Positions 28,049-38,489 of a stretch of 64,000 bases of DNA are shown here, piece by piece. This DNA is from Isosphaera pallida ATCC 43644. GTDB taxonomy: Bacteria; Planctomycetota; Planctomycetia; Isosphaerales; Isosphaeraceae. The stretch covers positions 124,001 through 188,000 of the forward strand of contig NC_014962.1 in the NCBI RefSeq assembly GCF_000186345.1. The letters run 5' to 3'. The position numbers and the translations under genes were made by a program. The notes under the pieces are model-generated. The model did not search any database, was not told the DNA's origin, and worked only from the letters and a program-made list of their open reading frames with translations. Each line of letters begins with the position of its first letter. Positions within the stretch are counted from its first letter, which is position 1.

Positions 28049-30199
28049 TCAGAAGCGGGTTTGTCTTCCTATCCGTTCAGCTAAAGCTGCGCGGAGGCGT
28101 TGAGCCGCTTCCTGGTGAACCGGGTCGTCGGAGTCGATCAGGTTGACCGTCTCGCCAGGATCGTTCTCCAGGTCGAACAGCCATTCCCGACCTTCCCGGT
28201 TCCGAAAAAAGGTGTAGCGGCCGGCGACCAGCAACCTCAGAGGACGGTTGTGGTGGGTGGGATGTTGGAGAAAGTCGGGCGTCAGCGGCAGCAGTTCGGA
28301 GTAAACCGCTTCGGTCGTGTCGCTGGGGAGACTCTCCTCCCGCTGAGCGGTGGTTTGGGACCAAAAGCGACGGAGCGATTGTCCGGGAAACGCTGGACGA
28401 CACGTGCCGTCGTTGGCGTGGTTGGTCAGGTCCAACACGGTCGCGGGCAGGTCCAGCAGCGAAACCGGGGTGGAGATACGCTTACCAGCAGGGAGGGCCG
28501 GCGATCCCGGCGCAATCAGGATGAGCGGCACCCAGCTCTCCTCCTGATGAAGCAGGCGGCCGTGGCCGAACTGGCCGTGTTCGCCGAACGATTCGCCGTG
28601 GTCGGAGGTGATGATCACCAGCGTCTCCTCGAGTCGGCCGGTTCGCTCCAGTTCACTCAGAAGCTCGTCGATGGCGGAGTCGAGGTCAGCCAGACATTGG
28701 TCGTAGGCATCCCGCACGAACTGTAGCACCGAAGGCGCGGTTCGGCTAGGGTCGAGATCGTAGAACATTCGGACAATCGCGTACTCGTACCAATGTTCGA
28801 TGGGGCGACCAAACCGCGGGTTGGTGGTAGTCTTGGGCAGAAACGGCGCGTGAACGTCGTAGTAGTTGAGGAAGAGGAAGAAGGGGCGGTCGTCGTGTCG
28901 TCGCAGCCAAGCCAGCGCTTTGGCGTTGAGGTCGTTGGCGGAGTGGAACCGACGGTAGAGCGGGGGAATTCGCTGGGGGGCTGGCAGGTCGAGCTTGCGA
29001 GCCACCCAGTCCCAACTCTGCGCGAGGACGTTGAGCAATCGCCGCCCGCTGGCGGGTTGCCGAAGCGCAACGATCGGATCGAGCAAATGGGTGTCGAAGC
29101 GTTGAAATCCTTGATGCAGGCCGAACCATTGGGTGCAGCAGGAAGAGTTGCCCACGAAGCCGGCGGTGCGGTAATCCGCGTCGGAATACCGTTCGGCGAT
29201 GGTGTAGGCCCGGTCGGGCAACACCAGCTTCAAGTCGGGGTCGTAGGACTCCTGGGTGAGTCCCGTGAACATTGACGCATGAGAGGGAAATGTCCAGGAA
29301 CACGGCGCGATCGCTCGCTCGAAGGTGACGCCGCGTCGCGCCCAGGCGTCTAGTTTAGGTGTGGTTTCGCGGTGGTAGCCCAGATGGCTCAGGGCATCGG
29401 CCCTCACGGTGTCCAGCACGATCCAGACCACGTTGCGGATCGCGGTCCGATTGGTCGGGAGCGGGGGTGCCGTCGCGGTATTGGCCGAAGCGGCGGGGGT
29501 GGTCGCGTGGAGCTCAGGACCGGGGATCGTCGCTACGGGGGGGAAGGAACTTGCTCCCTGGGGACGTTGCCGCCATTCCTGGCGGGCCAGCGACCACACC
29601 ATGACCCCGAGGGACAGACAGATCATGATAGGGGCCGCCCGCGCCACCAGTCCCAGACGGTCGCCGTCGCCTTGTTCAAAGCAGGGGTCGTCAACCTCGC
29701 CCACGCGGGACGGCCGTTGGGGACCAGTACTGATTGAGGAGGGGGACGACCCTCTTAGCCAGCGGGCGGCTTGGAACCCCGCACCCAGCGAGAGGATGAG
29801 ACGCGCCCAAGGCTCCAATTCGGCGAACCAACAGGCGATCGCCAGCGTCCCCAAAAATCCCAGCAGAAACGGCGCGGTGATGGCAGTTAGTCGGGGAAGA
29901 ACCCATGAAAACCCCGCCACCAACAGACCAGCGAGCAGTCCCCAGGCTCCTTGGGCGAGCGGCGTCAACCAGAGGAATTCAGGGTGGACGTCGATCTCCA
30001 AGCGATCCCCCCGCATCTGACGGTACAAGAGCCAACCCGACTCGGCCAGCCCCACCCCGATCCCCACGGTGACGAAGGCCAGAACCCAACGCGCTCGATC
30101 AAGCCAACCGATGTGTCGGGCGCGTGACCATGAGGCTGCGGTGATCGACCCGGCGGAACCGTAATCGCCTACAACCGGCGCGGAGGGGACGGCGTCCAT
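28049..30199 (-). CDS. Sulfatase-fold (alkaline phosphatase superfamily) membrane protein with threonine nucleophile
   Basis: 716 residues from the ATG at 30199, which has AAGGAG 6 bp upstream. Three or four transmembrane helices occupy the first 150 residues. A sulfatase-type domain follows: metal-binding VWIVLDTVRADALS, then SWTFPSHASMFTGL, where Thr303 sits in the place of the Cys/Ser that becomes formylglycine in true sulfatases, and ITSDHGESFGEHG with metal ligands. A threonine nucleophile is usual in membrane phosphotransferases of this superfamily such as lipoteichoic acid synthase and phosphoethanolamine transferases, so a phosphotransferase or phosphodiesterase is as likely as a sulfatase. 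The catalytic domain should face outside. Confidence 0.82.
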   Translation of the reverse strand: MDAVPSAPVVGDYGSAGSITAASWSRARHIGWLDRARWVLAFVTVGIGVGLAESGWLLYRQMRGDRLEIDVHPEFLWLTPLAQGAWGLLAGLLVAGFSWVLPRLTAITAPFLLGFLGTLAIACWFAELEPWARLILSLGAGFQAARWLRGSSPSSISTGPQRPSRVGEVDDPCFEQGDGDRLGLVARAAPIMICLSLGVMVWSLARQEWRQRPQGASSFPPVATIPGPELHATTPAASANTATAPPLPTNRTAIRNVVWIVLDTVRADALSHLGYHRETTPKLDAWARRGVTFERAIAPCSWTFPSHASMFTGLTQESYDPDLKLVLPDRAYTIAERYSDADYRTAGFVGNSSCCTQWFGLHQGFQRFDTHLLDPIVALRQPASGRRLLNVLAQSWDWVARKLDLPAPQRIPPLYRRFHSANDLNAKALAWLRRHDDRPFFLFLNYYDVHAPFLPKTTTNPRFGRPIEHWYEYAIVRMFYDLDPSRTAPSVLQFVRDAYDQCLADLDSAIDELLSELERTGRLEETLVIITSDHGESFGEHGQFGHGRLLHQEESWVPLILIAPGSPALPAGKRISTPVSLLDLPATVLDLTNHANDGTCRPAFPGQSLRRFWSQTTAQREESLPSDTTEAVYSELLPLTPDFLQHPTHHNRPLRLLVAGRYTFFRNREGREWLFDLENDPGETVNLIDSDDPVHQEAAQRLRAALAERIGRQTRF

Positions 30200-30554
30200 G
30201 CCGAACTCCTTACAATGACAGAGAGCGACGGAGTGCAACCCAGGAAACCATTCGTTCCAGGCGATTCAAGCCCGGCTGTCGAGCAGACCGGTGTTGCGTC
30301 GCGGTTTGGCCAACGGCAAACTCGGAACGAAATGGAGTTCACGAATCGATTGGTCCTTCCAAGCGTCATCTTGGAGCCAAGCTCGATCGAGGTCAACCCG
30401 AACCCCAGCGCAGACCCACGCCTCCCCGCCTCGCTCAGCGCAAAAGCCGCGGCGAAGGGGGAGGCGTCGGAATCGAGTTCGGCCAACGCTTGGTCGAGAG
30501 GCGATACCCCTTCCTTGAAACAACCAGGAGGGGGCTGGATTGGGTCGGATTGGA
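30200..30554 (-). other. 355-bp gap between rpoB and the sulfatase-fold gene
   Basis: No credible coding region, tRNA or clear terminator was seen downstream of the rpoB stop. Weak frames of about 60-105 codons exist on both strands but have no family features. rpoC, which usually begins here, is absent. Confidence 0.5.
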
Positions 30555-33500
30555 TCAGACCCGTTTCTTTTCGAGTTGCATGTTCAGAGCCAGACCCCGA
30601 ATCTCGTTGGTCAACACATCAAAGCTCGCCGGAGTACCGGCTTCGAGGGTATTCTCACCTTTGACCATCGACTCGTAAATCTTGGTCCGACCTTCCACGT
30701 CGTCCGATTTGACGGTCAACAGTTCCTGAAGAATGTAAGCCGCGCCATAGGCTTCCAACGCCCACACCTCCATCTCGCCGAACCGCTGGCCGCCGAAGCG
30801 GGCCTTGCCGCCCAACGGCTGCTGGGTGATCAGCGAGTAGGGACCAGTGGCCCGAGCGTGAATCTTGTCGTCCACCAGATGGTGAAGTTTGAGCATATAC
30901 ATGTAGCCAACTGTCACCTTTTGGTCGAACGGTTCGCCGGTTCGGCCGTCGTAGAGTTGGGCTTTGCCGTTTTCGGGGAGACCGGCCTCCTTGAGGTGTT
31001 GGCGGATGACCGATTCGTCGGCTCCGTCGAAGACGGGACAAATGGCGCGGAAGCCGAGTTTGGCGGCGGCCCAACCCAGGTGGGTCTCCAGGATTTGGCC
31101 GACGTTCATCCGGCTAGGCACCCCCAGGGGGTTGAGCAGAATCTCCACGGGAGTGCCGTCGGCGAGGAACGGCATATCCTCTTCGGGGAGGATTTTGGCG
31201 ATGACCCCTTTATTGCCGTGGCGTCCGGCCATCTTGTCGCCCACCGAGATGACCCGTTTGGTGGCGACGTAAATCTTGACCATTTGCAGAACGCCGGTCT
31301 GCAACTCGTCGCCCAGCTTGAGGCTGTTGAGTTTGCGTTCCTTCTCGTCCCGCAGATTATCGATTCGGACGGCGTGACGGCGGTGAACCTCGCGCGCTTT
31401 GGAGAGGATATCGGGGCCGTGTAGGTCGATGTGTTCGAGCTTGAATGACTGACTTTCCTCGGCCAACGCCACCGGGTCTTTCTCCCGCCCGTAGGGACGG
31501 GCAGTTTCCTTGTGGACCACTGGGCCGCCGATGACCTCCTCCAGTTCTTTGATCATTTGACGATAGGCTTCGGCGATCTTGATCGACTCGGCCTGTTCGG
31601 TGTCCTTGATCTCCTTGTCGTGGGCTTTGCGTTCCTCTTCGGTGAGGCTGGTGCGGCGGGAGAACCGCTGAGTGGACAACACGATGCCCTCCACGCCCGA
31701 GGGAACCTCCAGGCTGTCGTTTTTGACATCCTCCCCCGAGCGCCCGAAGATCGCGTGCAGCAGCTTCTCCTCAGGCGACAGTTCGCTTTTGCTCTTGGGG
31801 GCCACTTTGCCCACGAGAATGTCGCCCGGCTTGACGTAGGTTCCCACCGCCACGATCCCGTTTTCGTCCAGGTGCCGAAGCGCCTTTTCTGAGACGTTGG
31901 GGATGTCGCGGGTGAACTCCTCGCGGCCCAGCTTGGTCTCGCGGATGTCCGCCTCGAACTCCTCAATGTGGATCGAAGTGTAGACATCCTCCTTGACCAA
32001 CCGTTCGGACAGGATGATCGCGTCCTCGAAGTTGTAGCCATCCCACGACATGAAGGCGACGAGGACGTTGCGTCCTAGCGCTAGTTCGCCCTGGTAGGTG
32101 CTGGCTCCGTCTGCCAGCAAATCGCCCTTCTTGACTTGCTGACCCACCGACACCACCGGCTTTTGGTTGAGGCAGGTGCGTTCGTTGAGCCCGATGTATT
32201 TCCGCAACTTGTAAACATGCACCCCATCAATCACCACCTTGGTGGAGTCCACCTCGGTGACGACTCCGTCCTCGCGCGCGCGGACCACCATCCCCGAGTT
32301 CATGGCCACAGCGCCTTCCAGGCCGGTGGCCACCAGGGGAGGCTCGGCGACCAGCAGCGGCACCGCTTGGCGTTGCATGTTCGAACCCATCAACGCGCGG
32401 TTGGCGTCGTCGTGTTCCAAAAACGGGATCAGACCGGCGGAGACTCCTACCACCTGCCGAGGTGAAATGTCGATGTATTGAACCTTGTCGGACGGAATCA
32501 TGTGGATGTCCGACTGATACCGCGCGATCGTGTTGGGACCCTTGATGCGGCCATGTTCGTCCAGAGGCACGTCGGCGGGGGCAAGATAAACGTCGTTTTC
32601 GTCGTCGGCGCGCATCCAGCGCACTTCGTTAGTCGGCTTGCCGTTTTCGACCACCCGGTAGGGACAAACCAGAAAGCCGTACTCATCCACCCGGGCGTAG
32701 TTGGCCAGCGAGGAGATCAGGCCGATGTTGGTTCCTTCGGGGGTTTCGATTGGGCAGATTCGGCCGTAGTGCGAGATATGCACGTCGCGCACCTCGAAAC
32801 CGGCACGCTTGCGATTGAGACCTCCTGGACCAAGCGCCGAGAGCCGCCGCTCGTGGGTCAGCTGGGCCAACGGGTTAGTTTGGTCCACCACCTGTGACAG
32901 TTCGCCCCGACCGAAGAAGTAATCGATCGCCGCCGAAATGCTCTTCTGATTGATGAGCGAACGCGGGTTCAAATCTTCCGCGTCCTTCATCGTCATTCGT
33001 TCTTGGACGGTGCGCCGCAGTTTGAGGAACCCCTTGCGGATCTCGTCGGCTGCGAGTTCGTCGATGGTTCGCAGACGACGGTTGCCCAGGTGGTCGATAT
33101 CGTCGATGTGGCCTTTGTTGCGCCGCAGGTCGATGATGTAGCGGATCGCGTGGACATAGTCGGCTGCGTCCAGGGTCATCTTGTCTTCGGGGAGGTCCAG
33201 GTTGAATTTCCGGTTGATCCGGAACCGTCCCACCCGACCCAGGCGATAGCGGTTGGTGTCATAGAATTTTTCGCGGAACAAATCCCGCGCCTTGTCGAGT
33301 TGGGGCGGGTTGCCTGGGCGAAGTCGTTGATAGATTTTGAGCAGTGCGCTTTCGTGGTCCGAGGTCGGATCCATTTGGAGGGAGTGCAGGATCAGGGGGT
33401 CTTTGACCTCGACCATGACCTCGATTGCGCCGAGGTTGTGATCGACGAACAGCTGAGCGCGGACCCGGTCGATCCGGGCTCCGCTGTCGCAAAGCACCTC

Positions 33501-34265
33501 GCCGGTTTCGGGGTCCACCACGTCGCCGCAGGCGATTTTGTTTTCCAGGCGGGCGGCCGCGCCCTCTTCGGAGGTGTGGATGGTTTCGGTGTCGTAGAAC
33601 GCGCGCAGGATCGCCTCGTCGGTTGAGTAGGCCGGGTCCATCGCGCGGAGCAGGGTCATGGCCGAGAACTTGCCCGACTGATCGATGCGGACTTCCAGCG
33701 CGTCTTTCTTGTTGACCTGGAGCTCGATCCAGCTGCCACGTTCCGGGATGATCCGGCAAGCGTGCAGTTTCTTGTCGCCCGACTCGGTGTCCACCACGAA
33801 GTCCACGCCGGGGGAGCGATGCAGCTGGCTGACCACCACCCGCTCGGCACCGTTGATGATGAACTCGCCGCCGCCGATCATGATCGGCATGTCGCCCAGG
33901 TAGACGTGGTCCTCGATCGACTCGTCACCCTTCCACAACCGCAGCCAGACATTGAGCGGACGGCCGTAGGTCAAGCTCAATCGTCGGCACTCGTCCGGGT
34001 CGTAGCGAGGCTTGCCCAGTTCGTATTTGATGTACTCCAGACGCAGCGTCTTATCGCCGTAGCTTTCGATAGGGAAGATTTCACGGAACACCGCTTCCAG
34101 ACCTTGATCCTTCCGTTGTTCGGGCGGGGTGTCCTCCTGGAGGAACCGCGCGTAGCTTTCAGTCTGGATTTGGGTCAGGTCGGGAATCGGGAAGTCGTCC
34201 CGAATCCGCCCGAAAAACTTCTTGACCGAGGGGACGATGCGTCGGATGGTCGAGCCGGTGGACAT
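30555..34265 (-). CDS. rpoB: DNA-directed RNA polymerase subunit beta
   Basis: 1236 residues, about 100 fewer than E. coli RpoB, consistent with lineages lacking the long insertions. The ATG at 34265 gives the usual start before [14 protein letters not shown]. The fork-loop/rifampicin region is present ([20 protein letters not shown]) and keeps the equivalents of Gln513, Asp516, His526, Arg529 and Ser531. The [18 protein letters not shown] block and the catalytic [10 protein letters not shown] lysines follow. The C-terminus ([13 protein letters not shown]) is normal. It is last in the tuf-secE-nusG-rplKAJL chain. The next gene on the strand is not rpoC but a sulfatase-fold protein. Confidence 0.98.
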   Translation of the reverse strand: MSTGSTIRRIVPSVKKFFGRIRDDFPIPDLTQIQTESYARFLQEDTPPEQRKDQGLEAVFREIFPIESYGDKTLRLEYIKYELGKPRYDPDECRRLSLTYGRPLNVWLRLWKGDESIEDHVYLGDMPIMIGGGEFIINGAERVVVSQLHRSPGVDFVVDTESGDKKLHACRIIPERGSWIELQVNKKDALEVRIDQSGKFSAMTLLRAMDPAYSTDEAILRAFYDTETIHTSEEGAAARLENKIACGDVVDPETGEVLCDSGARIDRVRAQLFVDHNLGAIEVMVEVKDPLILHSLQMDPTSDHESALLKIYQRLRPGNPPQLDKARDLFREKFYDTNRYRLGRVGRFRINRKFNLDLPEDKMTLDAADYVHAIRYIIDLRRNKGHIDDIDHLGNRRLRTIDELAADEIRKGFLKLRRTVQERMTMKDAEDLNPRSLINQKSISAAIDYFFGRGELSQVVDQTNPLAQLTHERRLSALGPGGLNRKRAGFEVRDVHISHYGRICPIETPEGTNIGLISSLANYARVDEYGFLVCPYRVVENGKPTNEVRWMRADDENDVYLAPADVPLDEHGRIKGPNTIARYQSDIHMIPSDKVQYIDISPRQVVGVSAGLIPFLEHDDANRALMGSNMQRQAVPLLVAEPPLVATGLEGAVAMNSGMVVRAREDGVVTEVDSTKVVIDGVHVYKLRKYIGLNERTCLNQKPVVSVGQQVKKGDLLADGASTYQGELALGRNVLVAFMSWDGYNFEDAIILSERLVKEDVYTSIHIEEFEADIRETKLGREEFTRDIPNVSEKALRHLDENGIVAVGTYVKPGDILVGKVAPKSKSELSPEEKLLHAIFGRSGEDVKNDSLEVPSGVEGIVLSTQRFSRRTSLTEEERKAHDKEIKDTEQAESIKIAEAYRQMIKELEEVIGGPVVHKETARPYGREKDPVALAEESQSFKLEHIDLHGPDILSKAREVHRRHAVRIDNLRDEKERKLNSLKLGDELQTGVLQMVKIYVATKRVISVGDKMAGRHGNKGVIAKILPEEDMPFLADGTPVEILLNPLGVPSRMNVGQILETHLGWAAAKLGFRAICPVFDGADESVIRQHLKEAGLPENGKAQLYDGRTGEPFDQKVTVGYMYMLKLHHLVDDKIHARATGPYSLITQQPLGGKARFGGQRFGEMEVWALEAYGAAYILQELLTVKSDDVEGRTKIYESMVKGENTLEAGTPASFDVLTNEIRGLALNMQLEKKRV

Positions 34266-34407
34266 GGCGGGCAAGTTCCTCACGGGGAGGGGGGGGCGGA
34301 CGCTCGGGGCAAGGCGAGCCGGTCAAACCGAGCGAACCGCGAGGGCGGACGAAACACACGACGCGATGGACAACGAGGGCGTGGGATGAAATGGACCCAC
34401 GCGCGTT

Positions 34408-34458
34408 GATCGGTGAGCAAGGCGTTCGCGTGGTGGGGAAGCTCGTTGCTCACCGATC
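34408..34458 (-). promoter_or_regulatory. 13-bp perfect inverted repeat in the rplL-rpoB intergenic region
   Basis: GATCGGTGAGCAA at 34408-34420 is exactly complementary to TTGCTCACCGATC at 34446-34458, with a 25-nt loop. It lies in the middle of the 419-bp gap (34266-34684) between rplL and rpoB. There is no T tract, so it is more likely an RNA processing or attenuation structure than a full terminator. E. coli has an attenuator and RNase III hairpin at the same place. Nothing else was seen in the gap. Confidence 0.6.
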
Positions 34459-34684
34459 CGATCGTTCATTCACACAATCAAGCCCGCTTCACTCCAACCC
34501 CACCCCACCCCGTTTGGCCGTCGAACTTCCCAGTGGATCCGCAGGTTCCTGGCCCAAGTCGAGGAAGGAAACCAGAGGAAGGAACGACACCCGCGCCGCG
34601 GTCTAACGCTCGGGGCAGCGCGGCTGTCCTGGGGCGCCAACGGCCGGTCGGAGTCGGGGAGGAAAGGCAAGCGGACCAAGTTGT

Positions 34685-35089
34685 TTAGGCGATCTTGACG
34701 GTGGCTCCAGCTTCCTCCAACTCCTTCTTGAGCTTTTCGGCGTCCGCCTTCGAGATGCCTTGCTTGACCGGCTTGGGAGCCGATTCCACCAGTTCCTTGG
34801 CTTCCTTCAGACCCAGGGACGTGGCGGCGCGGACGACCTTGATGACGTTGATCTTTTGGCTGCCAGCCGCTTCGAGGATCACGTCGAACTCCGTCTTTTC
34901 CGCGGCAGGGGCCGCCGCTTCGCCAGCCGCCGCGGCGGGGCCCGCCACCATCGCCACTGGGGCCGCAGCAGCTTCGAGGCCGTAGGTGTCCTTCATGTAG
35001 TCACTCAGCGCCTTGGCTTCCAGCACGGTCAGTTTCACCAACGAGTCGCCCAGCGCTTTGATGTTGTCGGCGTAGGTGGTTTGGGACAT
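34685..35089 (-). CDS. rplL: 50S ribosomal protein bL12 (L7/L12)
   Basis: 134 residues. Forms the ribosomal stalk that recruits translation GTPases. The N-terminal dimerisation helix ([20 protein letters not shown]), Ala/Gly/Glu-rich hinge (residues about 45-65) and C-terminal domain ([20 protein letters not shown], then [11 protein letters not shown]) are all present. The ATG at 35089 has AAGGAG 8 bp upstream; the open frame before it is non-coding. It is 185 bp after rplJ and 419 bp before rpoB. Confidence 0.97.
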   Translation of the reverse strand: MSQTTYADNIKALGDSLVKLTVLEAKALSDYMKDTYGLEAAAAPVAMVAGPAAAAGEAAAPAAEKTEFDVILEAAGSQKINVIKVVRAATSLGLKEAKELVESAPKPVKQGISKADAEKLKKELEEAGATVKIA

Positions 35090-35274
35090 GGGATTGAACT
35101 CCTTGCTTGCCTGGAGGGGGGAATCAAACGAATCGAATTGAACACAAGCGAACGCGGATTCCACGATGGATGCGGGGAGGATGTTCCCCGATGAGAGCAG
35201 GTCGATGGGGTGGCGGCTCCGCCTAACTCTGGGCGGTCGCGCCTGGTCTTGTTTGGGAAGGGAGGGAAACGGGA

Positions 35275-35814
35275 TCAGCCTTGGTCGGACGGCGTGTCCC
35301 CGCTTTCGCGTTCCGCTAGGGTTTTGACCTGACTCATCACCCCCGAGATTGGGGCATTGAGTTGTGCCAGCACCTGGCGGGTCGGCGACATCAGCAAGGC
35401 CAGCACCTGGGCGATTAAGGTTTCCCGGCTGGGCAGTTTGGTTAGGCTTTCAACCATGTCGGGGCCGACTGCCACCCCATCGACGCAGCCGCCCTTGATG
35501 ACCGGTTTTTTGAGCGCCTTGACCTGGTCGGAGATCTCCTTGGCGAGTTCGGCGATCCCGGAGCCGCCCCAGACCAACACGCTAGGGCCGGTCAGGAACG
35601 GGTCTAGGCCGGACATTCCCTTCTTCTCGAACACCAGCCGCGCCAAGTTGTTGCGCACCACTCGGATCTTGATGTCCTTTTGACGCAGGTCTTTGCGCAA
35701 CTTGTGTTCGGAGATCGCGTCCAGGCCCTTCAGGTCGAGGATCAGCGCCGAGGTGGTTTCACCCAGATCACGCTCCAACTCGGCGCACATCAGCTCTTTA
35801 ACATATTTGCTCAT
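35275..35814 (-). CDS. rplJ: 50S ribosomal protein uL10
   Basis: 179 residues. Anchors bL12 dimers to the ribosome. N-terminal [18 protein letters not shown], the RNA-binding [13 protein letters not shown] segment, and the C-terminal bL12-binding helix are visible. The ATG at 35814 has GGAG 8 bp upstream and lies 25 bp after the rplA stop; an in-frame ATG at 35847 would overlap rplA and was not chosen. The last 15 residues are acidic and variable. Confidence 0.95.
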   Translation of the reverse strand: MSKYVKELMCAELERDLGETTSALILDLKGLDAISEHKLRKDLRQKDIKIRVVRNNLARLVFEKKGMSGLDPFLTGPSVLVWGGSGIAELAKEISDQVKALKKPVIKGGCVDGVAVGPDMVESLTKLPSRETLIAQVLALLMSPTRQVLAQLNAPISGVMSQVKTLAERESGDTPSDQG

Positions 35815-35839
35815 AGCGAAGGCTCCGAAGTCCTCGGGG

Positions 35840-36523
35840 TTAGACATCCACCCGGAGACCCGGGCTCATCGTGGCGGAGATGGTGACGCTGCGGATGAAC
35901 GCGCCCTTGGCCGTGGACGGCTTGAGCGACCGCAAGTGGTTCATGAAGGCTTGAATGTTGTCGGCCAGTTGGGGAACCTCGAAGTTCAGCTTGCCGACCG
36001 GCACCGCGACGTTGCCAGTTTTGTCGTTGCGAAACTCGATCTTGCCCGCCTTGAACTCGCGCACGGCCGCGGCGATGTCGGTCGTCACCGTGCCCGAGCG
36101 AGGCGAGGGCATCAGGCCGCGGGGACCCAGCACGCGACCCAATGGGCCGACGATTCCCATCATGTCCGGGGTTGCCAACGCCACGTCGAAGTCCATCATG
36201 CCGCCCTTGATTTGGGAGGCCAGGTCGTCCGAGCCGACTAGGTCGGCTCCGGCCGCTCGCGCCTTTTCGGCGTTCTCCCCCTGGGCGAAGACCGCCACCC
36301 GCACTGTTTTGCCAATCCCGTGCGGCAGGGCCACCGACCCTCGCACGTTCTGGTCGCTTTGGCGAGGGTCGATCCCCAGCTTGGCCGAGACTTCCACGGT
36401 TTGCACGAATTTCGTCGTATCGAACTCTTTGAGCAACTTCAGGCCGTCTTCCAACGGCATCGGCTCTCTGCTGGCGGGCACTTTTTCAAGCAACGCCCGG
36501 TATCGCTTGGAATGCTTCGCCAA
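35840..36523 (-). CDS. rplA: 50S ribosomal protein uL1
   Basis: 227 residues of the L1 family, which forms the mobile stalk at the E site and often represses its own operon. Seen: [55 protein letters not shown] and [15 protein letters not shown]. The start is TTG at 36523 (MAKHSKRY), with GGAG 7 bp upstream and no in-frame ATG close by. Unusually it is separated from rplK by 325 bp. Confidence 0.97.
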   Translation of the reverse strand: MAKHSKRYRALLEKVPASREPMPLEDGLKLLKEFDTTKFVQTVEVSAKLGIDPRQSDQNVRGSVALPHGIGKTVRVAVFAQGENAEKARAAGADLVGSDDLASQIKGGMMDFDVALATPDMMGIVGPLGRVLGPRGLMPSPRSGTVTTDIAAAVREFKAGKIEFRNDKTGNVAVPVGKLNFEVPQLADNIQAFMNHLRSLKPSTAKGAFIRSVTISATMSPGLRVDV

Positions 36524-36848
36524 TGTCGCGCTCCATTCCCATTAGGGATGACGAGTGCTTCCGCCTCTGCGGTTCCACGGAACCCCTCTCGACCTGGTGA
36601 CAACGGGCGGTGGCGTCGTCGTCAAGGGGGGACCGATCCATGAGTTGGTTCGTTCGGATCGCCTCGTCTGATCTCAGCTCGCCTTGCGCTGAGATCCATC
36701 CTGCGGACGCGACAACCCGCGGGAACTTGTCGCTCCCGACTCGACTCCTACGAGTGATCCTGACTGAGACGACGGCGGTTTGCAACGCGAACCCGAGGGA
36801 TCCCACCTGATTGGTGAGGTTCGGTTCGCGCTGAAGACTCATCTCGGT
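36524..36848 (-). promoter_or_regulatory. Structured 325-bp intergenic region between rplK and rplA
   Basis: Three perfect inverted repeats are present: GATCTCAGC/GCTGAGATC (36670-36678 with 36688-36696), GCGACAA/TTGTCGC (36709-36715 with 36727-36733, with a CCCGCGGG palindrome in its loop), and CGCGAACC/GGTTCGCG (36786-36793 with 36823-36830), the last one just after the rplK stop. These genes are usually nearly contiguous, so the region may be an autoregulatory leader for rplA, for instance an uL1-binding RNA. No gene is seen. Confidence 0.5.
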
Positions 36849-37274
36849 TCAGTCTTTGATCTCGATACCCGCGCTGCGGGCAGTGCCGGCGATGACGCGC
36901 ATGGCGTGTTCGAGGTCCCGCGCGTTGAGGTCGGCCATTTTGGTTTCGGCGATCTTCCGAAGCTGTTCGCGGGTTACGCTTCCCACTTTGGTCTTGTTCG
37001 GCGTTGGCGAACCGGACGCCACTCCGGCGGCCTGTTTGAGCAGCACTGCCGCTGGTGGACTCTTGAGGACGAACTCGAAGCTCCGGTCGTTGTAAATCGT
37101 GATGATGACCGGAATCGTCATCCCCTTCATGTCCTTGGTCCGATCGTTGAACTGTTGAACGAACTGACCAATGTTGATTCCGTGTTGACCAAGCGCCGGG
37201 CCAACCGGGGGGGCTGGAGTGGCTTGGCCGCCGGGACATTGCAGTTTGACCTGAGCCGTCATCACCTTCGCCAT
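36849..37274 (-). CDS. rplK: 50S ribosomal protein uL11
   Basis: 141 residues, the standard length. Binds the GTPase-associated centre of 23S r[23 protein letters not shown] is the conserved thiostrepton-site N-domain with its proline-rich motif; [15 protein letters not shown] follows; the C-domain has [12 protein letters not shown] and a C-terminal [13 protein letters not shown]. The ATG at 37274 is chosen from family length; the frame is open 40 codons further 5' but without family residues. The 250-bp gap to nusG shows no gene. Confidence 0.97.
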   Translation of the reverse strand: MAKVMTAQVKLQCPGGQATPAPPVGPALGQHGINIGQFVQQFNDRTKDMKGMTIPVIITIYNDRSFEFVLKSPPAAVLLKQAAGVASGSPTPNKTKVGSVTREQLRKIAETKMADLNARDLEHAMRVIAGTARSAGIEIKD

Positions 37275-37524
37275 GACATGTTCTCGTTGAGCATTCCAGA
37301 AGAAAGCGATTCGCGAAAAAACGAACAGGGAAGAAAAGCCAGGTTGGGACATCCGGTCACATCCCGGCCCACGACGTGGCGGGGGTCGCTTCAAGCCAGC
37401 CCATGAGAGACGTGGCGTTCTGCTCCGTTTGGTTTGGTTGAGTTCGATGGGGAGAGGCCAAGTCGTGATCGGGTGGCGAAGAGAACGTCAACCAACCCCA
37501 ACGACCGACTCATCGAACTGCCGG

Positions 37525-38382
37525 TCAAATTCGTTCGATCTGCCAATATTCCAGGTCCACCGGAGTCGGTCGATTGAAAATCACGATCATCACCTTGACC
37601 ACGCCGCGGGCTGGAACCACCTCTTCGACCGTCCCCTCGAAGTTCTCGAACGGACCGTCTTTGATCTTGACCCGATCGCCCCGCTCGAAGTCAATCTTGG
37701 GTTTGACCGGTTCGGCCGATGCCTCTTCAATCCCTACCTTCTCATCAGCGCTGGGGGTGCCGAGAATCTGTTGCACCTCGGCCGGCGAGATTTTGGTGGG
37801 CGATCCGGGTGGACCAACGAAGTCGCCAACTCCAGGGGTCTCGCGGATGGTGAACCAAGTCCGCTCGTTGAGTTCCATTTGCACCAACAGGTATCCCGGG
37901 TAGGTCTTGCGTTCCACGATCTTTTTTTTGTTGTTGCGGATCTCCACCTCTTTGCGTTTGGGCACCACCACGTCGCCAAAGAAGCGTTCCAACCCTTGAA
38001 TCCGCACCCGCTTGAGCATCGCCTCTCGGATCGAATCCTCGCGGCTGCTCTGCACTTTGAGGACATACCAACTCAGTTCGGGGGCGGGTTCCGCGTCAGG
38101 GTCGGAGGGAGGGGAAGGGGGAGAGGCGGAACCGGAACCGGTGGCCGCCTTTGCGCTTCGGGCGGCGTGTTTAGCCGTATGCGCTTCAACCTCGTTCTCG
38201 TCGTCCTCCTCCCGATCGAAGTCGTCGCCGCCATCGGGACGCTCTTCGTACACGACGGGGCGCAGCGATTCCTCAGACTCGTCGGACGATCGCATCTCCC
38301 CATCATGCCAGCCACGCTGGGAGTCGGGGTCGTCCCATTCGGTCGGGTCGGAGTCAGGGGGCGTCGTGGTCGGATCGTTCAT
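37525..38382 (-). CDS. nusG: Transcription termination/antitermination protein NusG with acidic N-terminal extension
   Basis: 285 residues against about 180 in E. coli. The NGN domain (SWYVLKVQSSREDSIREAML, then TYPGYLLVQMELNERTWF) covers about residues 103-215, and the KOW domain (FERGDRVKIKDGPFENFEGT) the last 60. The first 100 residues are a low-complexity tail rich in Asp, Glu, Ser and Pro, probably disordered. The start at ATG 38382 lacks a clear ribosome-binding site; a GTG at 38445 would add 21 residues. NusG binds RNA polymerase and couples it to Rho or to ribosomes. Confidence 0.95.
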   Translation of the reverse strand: MNDPTTTPPDSDPTEWDDPDSQRGWHDGEMRSSDESEESLRPVVYEERPDGGDDFDREEDDENEVEAHTAKHAARSAKAATGSGSASPPSPPSDPDAEPAPELSWYVLKVQSSREDSIREAMLKRVRIQGLERFFGDVVVPKRKEVEIRNNKKKIVERKTYPGYLLVQMELNERTWFTIRETPGVGDFVGPPGSPTKISPAEVQQILGTPSADEKVGIEEASAEPVKPKIDFERGDRVKIKDGPFENFEGTVEEVVPARGVVKVMIVIFNRPTPVDLEYWQIERI

Positions 38383-38489
38383 AAATGAAAACAGTCGCAG
38401 TTCGACTCGAAAGCGAGCGGGGGCGGTGGGGAGGGCGAGGGACACCGTGCGGATCGAAGTTCGGCGGCGGGGGGCAAGGGAAGCCTAGA

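Noticed and set aside
30169-30486. 105-codon minus-strand frame between rpoB and the sulfatase-fold gene
   Set aside because: Overlaps the well-supported start of the sulfatase-fold gene with its AAGGAG site; no recognised motif.
30540-31424. 294-codon + strand frame opposite rpoB
   Set aside because: Antisense of the conserved C-terminal part of rpoB, with no features of its own.
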